Shown here one piece after another: positions 16,350-25,225 of a DNA stretch of 64,000 bases. Where the stretch lies: assembly GCA_006218035.1 (NCBI GenBank), contig VBWC01000014.1:1-64000 (forward strand), written 5' to 3'. The DNA is from Gammaproteobacteria bacterium. GTDB taxonomy: Bacteria > Pseudomonadota > Gammaproteobacteria > VBWC01. Below the pieces are notes generated by a model. It searched no databases and was not told where the DNA came from. It saw only the letters and a program-made list of their open reading frames with translations. Every line of letters starts with the position of its first letter. Within the stretch, counting starts at the first letter, position 1. Made by a program: the position numbers and the translations under genes.

Positions 16350-17498
16350 TCACCGCATTACACTCGCGCCAAACACGCGCCTCTGCTCCGTCAGCGCCTG
16401 CAGCGCGGCTATCAGCCTGTCTATATCGGCAATCGTGGTGTATTTGCCCAGACTGATGCGTAACGAGCTGCCGGCCAGCGCCGCGTCGATCTTCATCGCC
16501 AGCAACACGTGGCTGGTGTCGGTCCTGGCGCTGGAACATGCGGAGCCGCTGGAAACCGCGATCCCGTGCTCATCGAGATACATCAGCATCGTTTCACCGG
16601 CAATGCCGGGCACGGCAACCGGCACGGTGTTCGACAAGCGTTGCGCCGTGCCGCCGAGGATCACCACCTCCGGTAACCGGCCGAGCTGCAGCTCGAGGTA
16701 ATCCCGCAAGCTCTGCAAATAGTGCCGGCGTTGATCGAGCTCGTGGCGCGCCAGCTCGGCCGCCTTGCCGAATCCGACGATGCCCGCGACATTTTCGGTG
16801 CCGCTGCGATACCCCATCTCATGACCGCCACCGTGCAATAACGGCTCGATCTCCAGCGCCTTGTCCACCACCAGTGCCCCGACGCCCTTGGGACCGTAAA
16901 TCTTGTGCGCCGAGAGACTCAACATATGAACGCCTGCGCTGGCGAAATCGATCTCTGTCTTGCCGGCCGCCTGTACCGCGTCGGTATGCATGATCGCACC
17001 ACGTTGCCGCACGCGCGCTGCGAGGGACGCAATGTCCTGCACGACCCCCGTTTCATTGTTCGCCCACATGACGGACACCAGGTCCGGATTTCCGGACAAC
17101 GCCTGCTCGAGAGCGCCAGCGGTGACCGTACCGTTGCGATCAACGTCGATCAGCTCGACCGTCCAACCGTAGCGCGCCATCGATTGCGCCGTTTTGAGCA
17201 CCGACGAGTGTTCGATCGCGCTGACCGCCATCCGGCCGGGCGGCCGGCGGGCGGTCGCCCCCTTTAACGCCAGATTATTGGCTTCGGTACCGCCGCTGGT
17301 GAATACCACCTGGGACGGATGCGCATTGACGAGCGACGCCACCTGCCCACGCGCAGTATCAATGGCCGCCCGCGCAATCCTGCCCTTTTGATGGATACTC
17401 GACGGATTGCCGAACTGATCGAGCAGAAAAGGCAACATCGCCTCCCGCACGTCTTCGTCGAGGGGCGTTGTCGCGTTATTGTCGAGGTATACCGTCAC
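16350..17498 (-). CDS. iscS: Cysteine desulfurase, IscS/NifS family
   Basis: The 382-aa PLP enzyme takes sulfur from cysteine for Fe-S cluster assembly. It starts with [15 protein letters not shown] Lys199 lies in [12 protein letters not shown] and the catalytic Cys321 in [15 protein letters not shown]. It is about 20 residues shorter than E. coli IscS, closer to NifS-type lengths, but its place between iscR and iscA supports iscS. The start is GTG at 17498; a stop lies just upstream in frame, so no longer start is available. Confidence 0.93.
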   Translation of the reverse strand: MTVYLDNNATTPLDEDVREAMLPFLLDQFGNPSSIHQKGRIARAAIDTARGQVASLVNAHPSQVVFTSGGTEANNLALKGATARRPPGRMAVSAIEHSSVLKTAQSMARYGWTVELIDVDRNGTVTAGALEQALSGNPDLVSVMWANNETGVVQDIASLAARVRQRGAIMHTDAVQAAGKTEIDFASAGVHMLSLSAHKIYGPKGVGALVVDKALEIEPLLHGGGHEMGYRSGTENVAGIVGFGKAAELARHELDQRRHYLQSLRDYLELQLGRLPEVVILGGTAQRLSNTVPVAVPGIAGETMLMYLDEHGIAVSSGSACSSARTDTSHVLLAMKIDAALAGSSLRISLGKYTTIADIDRLIAALQALTEQRRVFGASVMR

Positions 17499-17535
17499 AA
17501 CTCATTGCGGTGAACCCGCACCACTCGCGGAACTG

Positions 17536-18024
17536 CTAGCGTACGATCGAACCCGCGCCGGCGATACGGGTAACCTTCGTTTCCGCTGTGGCGCGCTCCT
17601 GGCGCGCGGAAACGTCCCGGACATGCTGACGCTCGATCAACTGCCCGAGGCTGATGCCCTGCAGGAATTCGTAGATACGACTGCTAAGATCCATCCAGAG
17701 CTCGTGCGTCAAACAGGGATCCCCATCCTGACAATTCGCCTTGCGATCGCAGTTGGTCATCTCGATATTTTCATCGATAGCCTTCAGCACCTCGACCACG
17801 GCGATTTGACCCGCCGGCCGGGCCAACCGATAGCCGCCGCCCGGACCCCTGGCGCTTTCCACCAGACCGCCTTTACGCAGACGAGAAAACAATTGCTCAA
17901 GATACGACAGCGAGACACCCTGCCGATGCGAAATATCGGCCAATGGTACCGGCCGGGAGTGCGCGTGGATGGCGAGATCAAGCATTGCAGTAACAGCGTA
18001 GCGACCTTTGGTTGTCAGTTTCAT
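17536..18024 (-). CDS. iscR: Fe-S cluster-sensing regulator IscR
   Basis: The 162-aa Rrf2-family regulator has an N-terminal winged helix and the [2Fe-2S] ligands Cys92, Cys98, Cys104 and His107 ([20 protein letters not shown]), matching E. coli IscR numbering. The holo form should repress the operon through the type 1 box just upstream at 18073-18097. It is the first gene of iscR-iscS-iscA. Confidence 0.96.
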   Translation of the reverse strand: MKLTTKGRYAVTAMLDLAIHAHSRPVPLADISHRQGVSLSYLEQLFSRLRKGGLVESARGPGGGYRLARPAGQIAVVEVLKAIDENIEMTNCDRKANCQDGDPCLTHELWMDLSSRIYEFLQGISLGQLIERQHVRDVSARQERATAETKVTRIAGAGSIVR

Positions 18025-18072
18025 TGCTGCCCCGTTTCCTTATTCTCTGATAATCACAAGGGAAATCCTCTC

Positions 18073-18097
18073 AAACCCGACTATTTTAGTCAAGTTA
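18073..18097 (-). promoter_or_regulatory. IscR type 1 box and iscR promoter
   Basis: The minus strand reads TAACTTGACTAAAATAGTCG followed by GGTTT, an imperfect palindrome centred on GACT-AAAAT-AGTC. It fits the published IscR type 1 consensus with few mismatches. TTGACT inside it serves as the -35, with a weak -10 (GAGGAT) 17 bp on. The site overlaps the cysE stop codon (18090-18092), so the operator is partly coding. Confidence 0.75.
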
Positions 18098-18908
18098 TAT
18101 TTTTCACCGCTTTATCTGTGCCCTTGGCGCCTGATTTCGCTGACTGATCATCGTCGGGCAAAGACGAATCGAGTTCGCGCGCCTTCAGCTCGGGCAACGG
18201 TAGCGTATCCACCTTGCCGCCCAGCTGCTCGACGCTGTGGCTGATTTCCGCCATGCGTGTGTCGACGGCATGGATATGATCCAGCATCTTGTTGATCGCC
18301 TGCGCCACGGGATCGGACATATTCTGTGTCACTCCATAGGCATCGAAACCGATTTTCTGCGCATAGGCCGCCCGCTGCTGGTCGGTTTCCGGTGCCTCGG
18401 TCCGCACGACATGACCGGGCACGCCGACCACGGTGACACCCGGCGGGACATCCTTGAGGACAACCGCATTGGAGCCGATCCGGCTGCCGTCGCCAAGCAC
18501 GATCGGGCCGAGCACCTTCGCGCCGGCGCCCACAACAACATCATTGCCCAGCGTCGGATGCCGCTTGCCTTTGTTCCAGCTGGTGCCACCGAGCGTAACG
18601 CCGTGATAAAGCGTGCAGTCGTTACCGATCTCGGCCGTCTCGCCGATAACGACGCCCATGCCGTGATCGATAAAAAAGCGGCTGCCGATCTTTGCAGCCG
18701 GATGAATTTCGACGCCCGTGAACCAGCGCGCCAGCGACGATAGCATACGCGCCGGCCATTTCAGGCCGACGTTCCATAAGCGGTGATTGAACCGGTAGAA
18801 AATGACGGCATGCACGCCGGGATAGGTCGTCAGCACCTCGAAGGTGTTGCGCGCCGCGGGATCGCGGTCGAACACACAGCGCACATCTTCGCGTATTCGG
18901 TCAAACAT
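18090..18908 (-). CDS. cysE: Serine O-acetyltransferase CysE
   Basis: The 272-aa enzyme makes O-acetylserine for cysteine synthesis. It has the left-handed beta-helix hexapeptide repeats ([20 protein letters not shown], then [14 protein letters not shown]) and the [20 protein letters not shown] segment. The start at 18908 (MFDRIRED) was preferred to an upstream TTG. A C-terminal tail of about 60 residues, partly coiled-coil-like and charged, extends beyond the catalytic fold and does not end in the Gly-Ile-type peptide that docks into cysteine synthase. The trmJ-cysE-iscR order links sulfur supply with Fe-S assembly. Confidence 0.93.
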   Translation of the reverse strand: MFDRIREDVRCVFDRDPAARNTFEVLTTYPGVHAVIFYRFNHRLWNVGLKWPARMLSSLARWFTGVEIHPAAKIGSRFFIDHGMGVVIGETAEIGNDCTLYHGVTLGGTSWNKGKRHPTLGNDVVVGAGAKVLGPIVLGDGSRIGSNAVVLKDVPPGVTVVGVPGHVVRTEAPETDQQRAAYAQKIGFDAYGVTQNMSDPVAQAINKMLDHIHAVDTRMAEISHSVEQLGGKVDTLPLPELKARELDSSLPDDDQSAKSGAKGTDKAVKNIT

Positions 18909-18995
18909 GGGGCTTTCCCGGGTCAATAGCAAACATCAGTATACGCGAGCGGGGCGACCGATTATCCATGCAAGCGGCGGCACGCGAAATTCCCG

Positions 18996-19730
18996 CTACA
19001 TCCCGCCGGAGCCGCGGGCCCGGTTGACACCCTCCACTGCCGTCAATATACCGCGCAGTATGTTGATTTCCGTCTTGTCAGGTCGTGCCCGGTTAAACAG
19101 CAGTTTGAGTCGCCGCATCAGCTGACGCGGACTGTCCGGATCGAGAAATCCAATATCCAGCACTACGCGGTGCAAATGATCATAGAAGTTGCTCAGCTCG
19201 GTTGCCGTCGCCAGATCCTCGCCGGTCGTCTCGCCGGCGACCCGATTCGCAGTTTGCGTCATCATCAATTCGTACGCGACTACCTGCACGGCCGCGGCAA
19301 GATTCAGCGAGGAGTAGCCGGGGTTCGCCGGTATGTTCATCAGGTAATGGCAACGCTCAAGCTCGTCGTTCGTCAACCCGGAATGTTCCCGGCCGAAGAC
19401 GAAGGCGACATCGGCTTCCGGCTGGCGCGCCACCATCGCCGCCGCCTCACGCACATCGATCTGCGGCCAGCGCAGATTGCGCACACGGGCGCTGGCACCG
19501 ATGACCAGACGGCAACTTTCAATCGCTGCATCCAGTGTGTCGCATACGCGGGCACGGGCCAGCAGGTCATCGGCTCCGGAGGCCAGCGCGGTGGCCTCGG
19601 CACTCGGAAACAGGCGGGGCTGTACCAGGACCAACCGCTCCAGACACATCACCTTCATCGCGCGCGCCGCCGCCCCGATGTTGCCCGGGTGGGTCGGATT
19701 CACCAGCACGATTCTCACATTGGCCAACAT
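18996..19730 (-). CDS. trmJ: tRNA (cytidine/uridine-2'-O-)-methyltransferase TrmJ
   Basis: The 244-aa SPOUT-class enzyme methylates position 32 of the tRNA anticodon loop. Motifs are IVLVNPTHPGNIGAAARAMK at the N-terminus, VFGREHSGLTNDEL and IPANPGYSSLNLAAAV in the SAM-binding knot, followed by the helical C-terminal extension of the TrmJ subfamily. The start at 19730 has AGGGGG just upstream; the longer open frame is not supported. Divergent from suhB, as in many gammaproteobacteria. Confidence 0.95.
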   Translation of the reverse strand: MLANVRIVLVNPTHPGNIGAAARAMKVMCLERLVLVQPRLFPSAEATALASGADDLLARARVCDTLDAAIESCRLVIGASARVRNLRWPQIDVREAAAMVARQPEADVAFVFGREHSGLTNDELERCHYLMNIPANPGYSSLNLAAAVQVVAYELMMTQTANRVAGETTGEDLATATELSNFYDHLHRVVLDIGFLDPDSPRQLMRRLKLLFNRARPDKTEINILRGILTAVEGVNRARGSGGM

Positions 19731-19866
19731 TCGCCCCCCTGTTATCTGCGACAATACCTGTGTACGCGGCGCATTATAGCCGCACCGCAACCAACGGATC
19801 AGCGGTATCTCTGGTATGCTAGGCGCCGTTTTCGGCAACCATAGCGCCCGCGGCTGGATTTTCGTC

Positions 19867-20664
19867 ATGCACCCCATTGTAAATATCGCGGTTCGCGCCG
19901 CACGGCGCGCGGGAGACATCATCATGCGGTCTGCCGACCGGATCGATACCGTCAGCGTCGTGACCAAGGGCAAGAACGATTTTGCCAGCGACGTCGATAA
20001 ACGCGCTGAAGCGGAAATCATCAAAATCATCCGCAAGGCCTACCCCGGCCACGGCATTCTTGCCGAGGAAAGCGGTGGCGACAGCTCCGCCGACACGCTG
20101 TGGATCATCGACCCGCTCGACGGCACGACCAATTACCTCCATGGCCTGCCCCACTATGCGGTGTCGATCGCGATGCAGCATCGCGGCAAACTCGAACATG
20201 CCGTTGTTTACGATCCGGTCCGCCAGGAATTGTTCACCGCGAGCCGCGGCGCGGGGGCGCAGCTGAACGAGAGGCGCATCCGCGTCGCCCCGGCAAAAGA
20301 CCTCTCCGGCACCCTGCTGGGTACCGGCTTTCCGTTCCGGTCCGAGCAGCACATCGACGCCTATCTGGGCATGTTCAAGGCCCTGTTCCAGCACGCGGCC
20401 GATATCCGCCGGCCGGGATCGGCGGCGCTTGATCTGGCCTACGTCGCGGCCGGCCGCCTCGACGGCTTCTGGGAAATCGGCCTCAGTAAATGGGACATCG
20501 CCGGCGGCGCGTTGCTCGTTCGCGAGGCCGGCGGGCTGGTCGGTGATTTCGCCGGCGGCGAAAACTTCATGGAGTCCGGCAACCTGGTCGCCGCCAATCC
20601 GCGTGTTTTCAAGGAGATCCTGCGGACGATTCGGCCGCACCTCACGCCGGACCTGCAAAAATAG
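19867..20664 (+). CDS. suhB: Inositol-1-monophosphatase family protein SuhB
   Basis: The 265-aa protein has metal-binding Glu67 (LAEESGG) and the DPLDGTTNY motif at 82-90, plus WDIAGGALLVREAGG at the C-terminal end. SuhB is both a phosphatase and, in E. coli, a partner of the rRNA antitermination complex. The start at 19867 (MHPIVNIAVRAARRAG) is the family start; 17 upstream codons are ignored. Divergent trmJ shares the 136-bp promoter region. Confidence 0.95.
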   Translation: MHPIVNIAVRAARRAGDIIMRSADRIDTVSVVTKGKNDFASDVDKRAEAEIIKIIRKAYPGHGILAEESGGDSSADTLWIIDPLDGTTNYLHGLPHYAVSIAMQHRGKLEHAVVYDPVRQELFTASRGAGAQLNERRIRVAPAKDLSGTLLGTGFPFRSEQHIDAYLGMFKALFQHAADIRRPGSAALDLAYVAAGRLDGFWEIGLSKWDIAGGALLVREAGGLVGDFAGGENFMESGNLVAANPRVFKEILRTIRPHLTPDLQK

Positions 20665-20822
20665 GCCCGCCGATCGTAAAGCCGGGCAGCGCCACAGTCG
20701 GCAAACCTAACGCTGTTCGCACACCGTCGGGCCGGTCGCACCGCGAAATATAGGCCGGCCCGGACTTAAGTTTTGCCGCCAACTTCCGACATAAAACGTG
20801 TTACTCAGGGGAACACTTCACG

Positions 20823-21068
20823 ATGTTGGACGACAAAAAAAAACGTGTTTTTGGCAGCAAGGCCCAGGAAATGTTGATGCAGGACATCCTTGAAAATGCG
20901 CAGGAGCTGGCGCACTTGCTTGGCTACCAATGCTCGCCCTGCGACTTCGAAATTATCGCGATAGAAAAGCCGGACGACGAGCCACTGCGCAATACTTCTG
21001 CCGACCCTTCGAACATCGTTTGTTATCACACTGAAAAACAACGGCGCGTCCTCAAACGCCGGGCGTAA
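20823..21068 (+). CDS. Small conserved-looking hypothetical protein
   Basis: The 81-aa product is not recognised. AGGGGAAC is well placed before the ATG. It is charged, with a helical first half (SKAQEMLMQDILENAQELAH) and a CSPC pair near residue 37-40 that could bind metal or form a disulfide; it ends in a basic KQRRVLKRRA. It is probably soluble and cytoplasmic. It stands alone between suhB and the sulfurtransferase gene. Confidence 0.6.
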   Translation: MLDDKKKRVFGSKAQEMLMQDILENAQELAHLLGYQCSPCDFEIIAIEKPDDEPLRNTSADPSNIVCYHTEKQRRVLKRRA

Positions 21069-21294
21069 ACTCAGTCGTTCCGCGCGCCTTTCGGCGCTAG
21101 AATTTACGGTCGTGAACTGATAGAGTGCAAACTCGTTACTGCTGTATTTTGTTTAGCTCCCGTAGTTGCCTGGCTGGGATCGTCATGATCGTCGCGCCGT
21201 GCTGGCTGGCGCAACACCGCCTCGGGATGGCCGTCTGAGCACGCGGGCAACTTCGGGACGAAACCGTTATGAACTACGCCGTCAAGGAGCATGA

Positions 21295-22107
21295 ATGAGC
21301 CGGCCAGAGCTACCACTGGTGGTGGAACCCGACGCGCTGCAGCAGCATATCGGCGACCCCGCGATACTGATCGTTGATCTGTCGAAACCGGGGGTATATG
21401 CCCAATACCATATTCCTGGCGCCGTACATCTCGACTACGCCGAAATCATCACCGCCCGTCCGCCGGTCATGGGGCTGTTGCCAGACGCCGCGGCGCTCGG
21501 CAAAACGCTGTCCACGCTCGGCATCACACCGAACCACCATGTCGTCGCGTATGACGAAGAGGGCGGCGCCAAGGCGTGCCGGTTCCTGTGGACGCTCGAT
21601 GTAGTCGGCCATCCGCACCACTCGTTGCTCAACGGCGGACTGCACGCCTGGCTCAACGAACACCATGTGACCAACAATCAGGAGCCCGCGACGAATTCGT
21701 CCAGCTATACGGTAGCCATCACCGCGGCAGCACAGGTCGACAAGGCCTACATTCTTGCCAACCTGGACAACCCGTCGCTGGTGTTGCTCGATACGCGCAG
21801 CGAGGCCGAATACAACGGCACCGATAAACGGGCGAACCGCGGCGGCCACATTCCGGGCGCGATCAACGTGGACTGGGCCCGCACCACCGACCGCAACAAC
21901 ATGCGCCTGCGTCCCGAGGCCGAACTACGCTCCATGTACGAGGTGCTGGGCGTGACCCGTGACAAGGAAATCATTGCCTACTGCCAGACGCATCACCGCT
22001 CGTCGCACACCTACTGGGTGCTGCGGTCGCTCGGTTACCCGAACGTGAAAGGCTATCCCGGCGCGTGGTCCGAGTGGGGCAACAGCCCGGACACACCGGT
22101 CGAATAG
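21295..22107 (+). CDS. Two-domain rhodanese-type sulfurtransferase
   Basis: The 270-aa protein has two rhodanese domains: an N-terminal inactive one (about 8-130) and a C-terminal one (about 145-265) with catalytic Cys in IIAYCQTHHRSSHTY. The CQTHHRS loop differs from classical thiosulfate sulfurtransferase and mercaptopyruvate loops, so the donor is uncertain. The CRxDx-like feature RSEAEYNGTDKRANRGGHIPG is canonical. AAGGAG precedes the ATG. A 9-codon reading frame from 21269 ends at a TGA overlapping this start and might couple translation. Confidence 0.88.
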   Translation: MSRPELPLVVEPDALQQHIGDPAILIVDLSKPGVYAQYHIPGAVHLDYAEIITARPPVMGLLPDAAALGKTLSTLGITPNHHVVAYDEEGGAKACRFLWTLDVVGHPHHSLLNGGLHAWLNEHHVTNNQEPATNSSSYTVAITAAAQVDKAYILANLDNPSLVLLDTRSEAEYNGTDKRANRGGHIPGAINVDWARTTDRNNMRLRPEAELRSMYEVLGVTRDKEIIAYCQTHHRSSHTYWVLRSLGYPNVKGYPGAWSEWGNSPDTPVE

Positions 22108-22162
22108 ACTCATAAACTGACGGACGATACTGATCGGGATCCATGGCACGCGTCCTGAACCC

Positions 22163-24805
22163 ATGACTTCCTCGCCACAACCTGCTGTCGGCCGGCAACC
22201 GTCGGTGTCGATGTTTTTCGAGGAACCGCCCGCGGAACATCACGCCGATCCATTGTCGAACGCGCCGTCGTCCCATACGCCGATGATGCAGCAGTACCTG
22301 CGCATCAAGGCACAGCATCCGGACATGCTGGTGTTTTATCGCATGGGCGATTTTTACGAACTGTTCTTCGATGACGCGCGCAAGGCGGCGAAGCTGCTGG
22401 ATATCACGCTGACCGCACGGGGCCAGTCGGCCGGATCACCGATTCCGATGGCCGGCATACCGCACCATGCGGCGGATGGCTATCTCGCCAAGCTGTTGCG
22501 GGCGGGTGAGTCCGTCGCCATCTGCGAACAGATCGGCGATCCGGCCACAGCGAAAGGTCCGGTCGAACGCGAGGTGGTGCGCATCGTCACGCCCGGCACC
22601 GTCACCGACGAGTCACTGCTGGAAAATAATCGCGACAATCTACTGAGCGCGGCACACCAACAGGACGAGGCATGGGGGATCGCGACACTGGATATCGGCA
22701 GCGGCCGGCTGACGGTACTGGAAGTGCACGGCGTTGATGCGCTGCGGGATGAACTGGATCGTCTGAAACCTGCGGAACTGCTGATCAGCGAGGAATCGGC
22801 ACTGATTGCGCTGCTCGGCGCGCGGCGCGGTGTCACCCGGCGCGCGCCGTGGCATTTCGATCACCCGAGCGCCGTGACCCAGTTAACGCGCCAGTTCGGT
22901 ACGCGTGACCTCGGCGGATTTGGTTGCGACGCGCTACCGGCAGCGGTTTGCGCCGCCGGCAGTCTGCTGCAGTACGCGCGCGAAACCCAGCGCGCCACCT
23001 TGCCGCATATCCGCGGCATCATCGTCGAGAGCCGCGACGACGCGATCATTCTGGACAGCGTCAGCCGGCGGAATCTCGAGCTGGACACCAATATTTCGGG
23101 CGGCACCGACAATACGCTCGCCGCCCTGCTCGACCGGACGATGACCGCCATGGGCAGCCGGCAACTGCGCCGCTGGCTGCACCGGCCATTGCGCGATCGG
23201 GATACGCTGCGCCTGCGCTACCACAGTGTCGAGGCGCTCGGCGAAAACCACTTCTTCGAGGACCTCCGGAAGATTCTTCACGGCATCGGCGACGTCGAAC
23301 GTATCCTCGCCCGCGTCGCGCTGAAGTCGGCGCGGCCGCGCGATCTGACGCAGCTGCGTCACGCGCTGGGCAGCCTGCCCGGCCTGCGTACCATCCTGGC
23401 TCGCCTTGATTCCCCGCGCATCGGACAGCTGCACGAGGCGACGGGCGAATTCCCGGCGCTGCATCGATTGCTGGTGAGCGCGATCATCGACAACCCGCCG
23501 ATGTTGATCCGCGACGGCGGCGTGATCGCGCCCGGTTACGATGCCGAACTCGACGAGTTACGGGCGCTCAGCGAAAACGCCGGCCAGTACCTGATCGATC
23601 TCGAGGCGCGCGAGCGCGCACGCACGGCCATAAACACGCTCAAGGTCGGCTACAACCGGGTTCATGGTTATTACATCGAGGTCAGCCGCGCACAGTCGGG
23701 CGGTGTACCGGATGACTACATCCGCCGCCAGACGCTCAAAAACGCCGAGCGCTACATCACGCCTGAATTGAAGCTGTTCGAGGACAAGGTATTGAGCGCG
23801 CGGGAACGGGCGCTCAGCCGCGAGAAGTCGTTATATGACCAATTGCTGGAGCAACTGCTGCCGTCGCTACCCCAGCTGCAACAATCCGCGGCGGCGCTTG
23901 CCGAGCTCGATGTGCTGGCGACCTTCGCCGAGCGCGCCGATGCGCTCGATTTTTCCCGGCCCGAACTGGGCGACGCCCCCGGCATTTGGATCGAGGCCGG
24001 ACGTCATCCGGTGGTCGAGCAATGTCTCGACGAGCCATTTATCGCCAACGACACGCGGCTCGACGCAGACCGGCGCATGCTGATCATTACCGGGCCGAAC
24101 ATGGGGGGCAAGTCGACCTATATGCGCCAGACGGCGCTGATCGTGTTGCTCGCGCATATCGGCAGCTTCGTACCGGCGGAACGCGCGGTACTCGGGCCGG
24201 TGGACCGGATATTCACGCGCATCGGCGCGGCCGACGATCTGGCCGGCGGGCGTTCGACATTCATGGTGGAGATGACCGAGGCGGCGAATATCCTGCACAA
24301 TGCCACACCGCACAGCCTGGTGCTGATGGACGAGATCGGCCGCGGCACCAGCACCTTCGACGGCATGTCGCTGGCCTGGGCCTGCGCCGATCACCTGGCA
24401 AGACACATACGCGCGTTCACGTTGTTCGCGACGCATTACTTCGAACTCACCGCGCTGCCGGATTCCTGTGATGGCGCCGTCAACGTGCACCTGGATGCGA
24501 TCGAGCACAACGACCGCATTGTCTTCATGCACGCCGTCAAGGACGGCCCGGCCAGCCGAAGCTACGGCCTGCAGGTGGCGGCGCTGGCGGGCGTGCCGCG
24601 CGAGGTGATCGACAGCGCCGGACGTTACCTCGCGCAACTGGAAAACAAACCGCTGACACGCGATGCCGCCGCCGGCAACCCCCAGCCGTCGCTGTTTCCG
24701 CCGCCTGCGCATCCCGCGATTGCCGCTCTCGAGGCGACTCGTCCCGATGAACTGAGTCCACGCCAGGCACTGGACACACTATACAAATTGCAGGAATTAC
24801 TTTAA
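22163..24805 (+). CDS. mutS: DNA mismatch repair ATPase MutS
   Basis: The 880-aa protein shows the mismatch-binding [11 protein letters not shown] (Phe-x-Glu wedge) after a 40-residue extension, and the ABC-type ATPase with Walker [14 protein letters not shown] near residue 645 and [16 protein letters not shown]. It recognises mismatches and recruits MutL. An internal MMQQYL start would remove the extension, so the first codons are uncertain. fdxA follows, the usual gammaproteobacterial neighbour. Confidence 0.97.
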   Translation: MTSSPQPAVGRQPSVSMFFEEPPAEHHADPLSNAPSSHTPMMQQYLRIKAQHPDMLVFYRMGDFYELFFDDARKAAKLLDITLTARGQSAGSPIPMAGIPHHAADGYLAKLLRAGESVAICEQIGDPATAKGPVEREVVRIVTPGTVTDESLLENNRDNLLSAAHQQDEAWGIATLDIGSGRLTVLEVHGVDALRDELDRLKPAELLISEESALIALLGARRGVTRRAPWHFDHPSAVTQLTRQFGTRDLGGFGCDALPAAVCAAGSLLQYARETQRATLPHIRGIIVESRDDAIILDSVSRRNLELDTNISGGTDNTLAALLDRTMTAMGSRQLRRWLHRPLRDRDTLRLRYHSVEALGENHFFEDLRKILHGIGDVERILARVALKSARPRDLTQLRHALGSLPGLRTILARLDSPRIGQLHEATGEFPALHRLLVSAIIDNPPMLIRDGGVIAPGYDAELDELRALSENAGQYLIDLEARERARTAINTLKVGYNRVHGYYIEVSRAQSGGVPDDYIRRQTLKNAERYITPELKLFEDKVLSARERALSREKSLYDQLLEQLLPSLPQLQQSAAALAELDVLATFAERADALDFSRPELGDAPGIWIEAGRHPVVEQCLDEPFIANDTRLDADRRMLIITGPNMGGKSTYMRQTALIVLLAHIGSFVPAERAVLGPVDRIFTRIGAADDLAGGRSTFMVEMTEAANILHNATPHSLVLMDEIGRGTSTFDGMSLAWACADHLARHIRAFTLFATHYFELTALPDSCDGAVNVHLDAIEHNDRIVFMHAVKDGPASRSYGLQVAALAGVPREVIDSAGRYLAQLENKPLTRDAAAGNPQPSLFPPPAHPAIAALEATRPDELSPRQALDTLYKLQELL

Positions 24806-24901
24806 AAACGTCGGGTTAAAAAACAGTACCGGGGCCTGTTCCAGATCACTATAATATGGCGCTTTGCTGCATGGCCAGGCGGAGAACTTGCGGAGAACCC
24901 A

Positions 24902-25225
24902 ATGACGTATGTTGTTACCGAGAACTGCATAAAGTGCAAATACACCGACTGTGTCGAGGTGTGCCCCGTGGATTGCTTTTACGAGGGGCCGAACTTTCTC
25001 GCCATCGACCCGGAGGAATGCATCGACTGCAGCCTGTGTGAACCGGAGTGCCCGGTGGAAGCAATATTTGCCGAGGACGACTGCCCGGAAGACCAGCGTC
25101 ACATGCTCGAGCTGAACGCCGAACTGTGCAAGGTGTGGACGGTCATTACCGAGAAAAAAGACGCCCCGCCGGATGCTGACGAATGGAACGGGGTAACCGA
25201 CAAACTCAAGTATCTTGAACGCTGA
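24902..25225 (+). CDS. fdxA: Seven-iron ferredoxin FdxA
   Basis: The 107-aa protein has Cys9-x2-Cys12-x4-Cys17-x3-Cys21-x3-Cys25 and Cys40-x2-Cys43-x2-Cys46-x3-Cys50, ligands for a [3Fe-4S] and a [4Fe-4S] cluster. It has the long C-terminal extension of the Azotobacter FdI type. It follows mutS by about 100 bp, and its stop overlaps the proposed start of the nuclease gene. Confidence 0.96.
   Translation: MTYVVTENCIKCKYTDCVEVCPVDCFYEGPNFLAIDPEECIDCSLCEPECPVEAIFAEDDCPEDQRHMLELNAELCKVWTVITEKKDAPPDADEWNGVTDKLKYLER

Noticed and set aside
18996-20036. Longer start for trmJ reaching into suhB
   Set aside because: The extra 102 residues overlap suhB and lack similarity; the ATG at 19730 has AGGGGG and the family N-terminus.
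19819-20658. Long minus-strand reading frame opposite suhB
   Set aside because: Antisense shadow of a well-conserved phosphatase gene; no homology or ribosome binding site.
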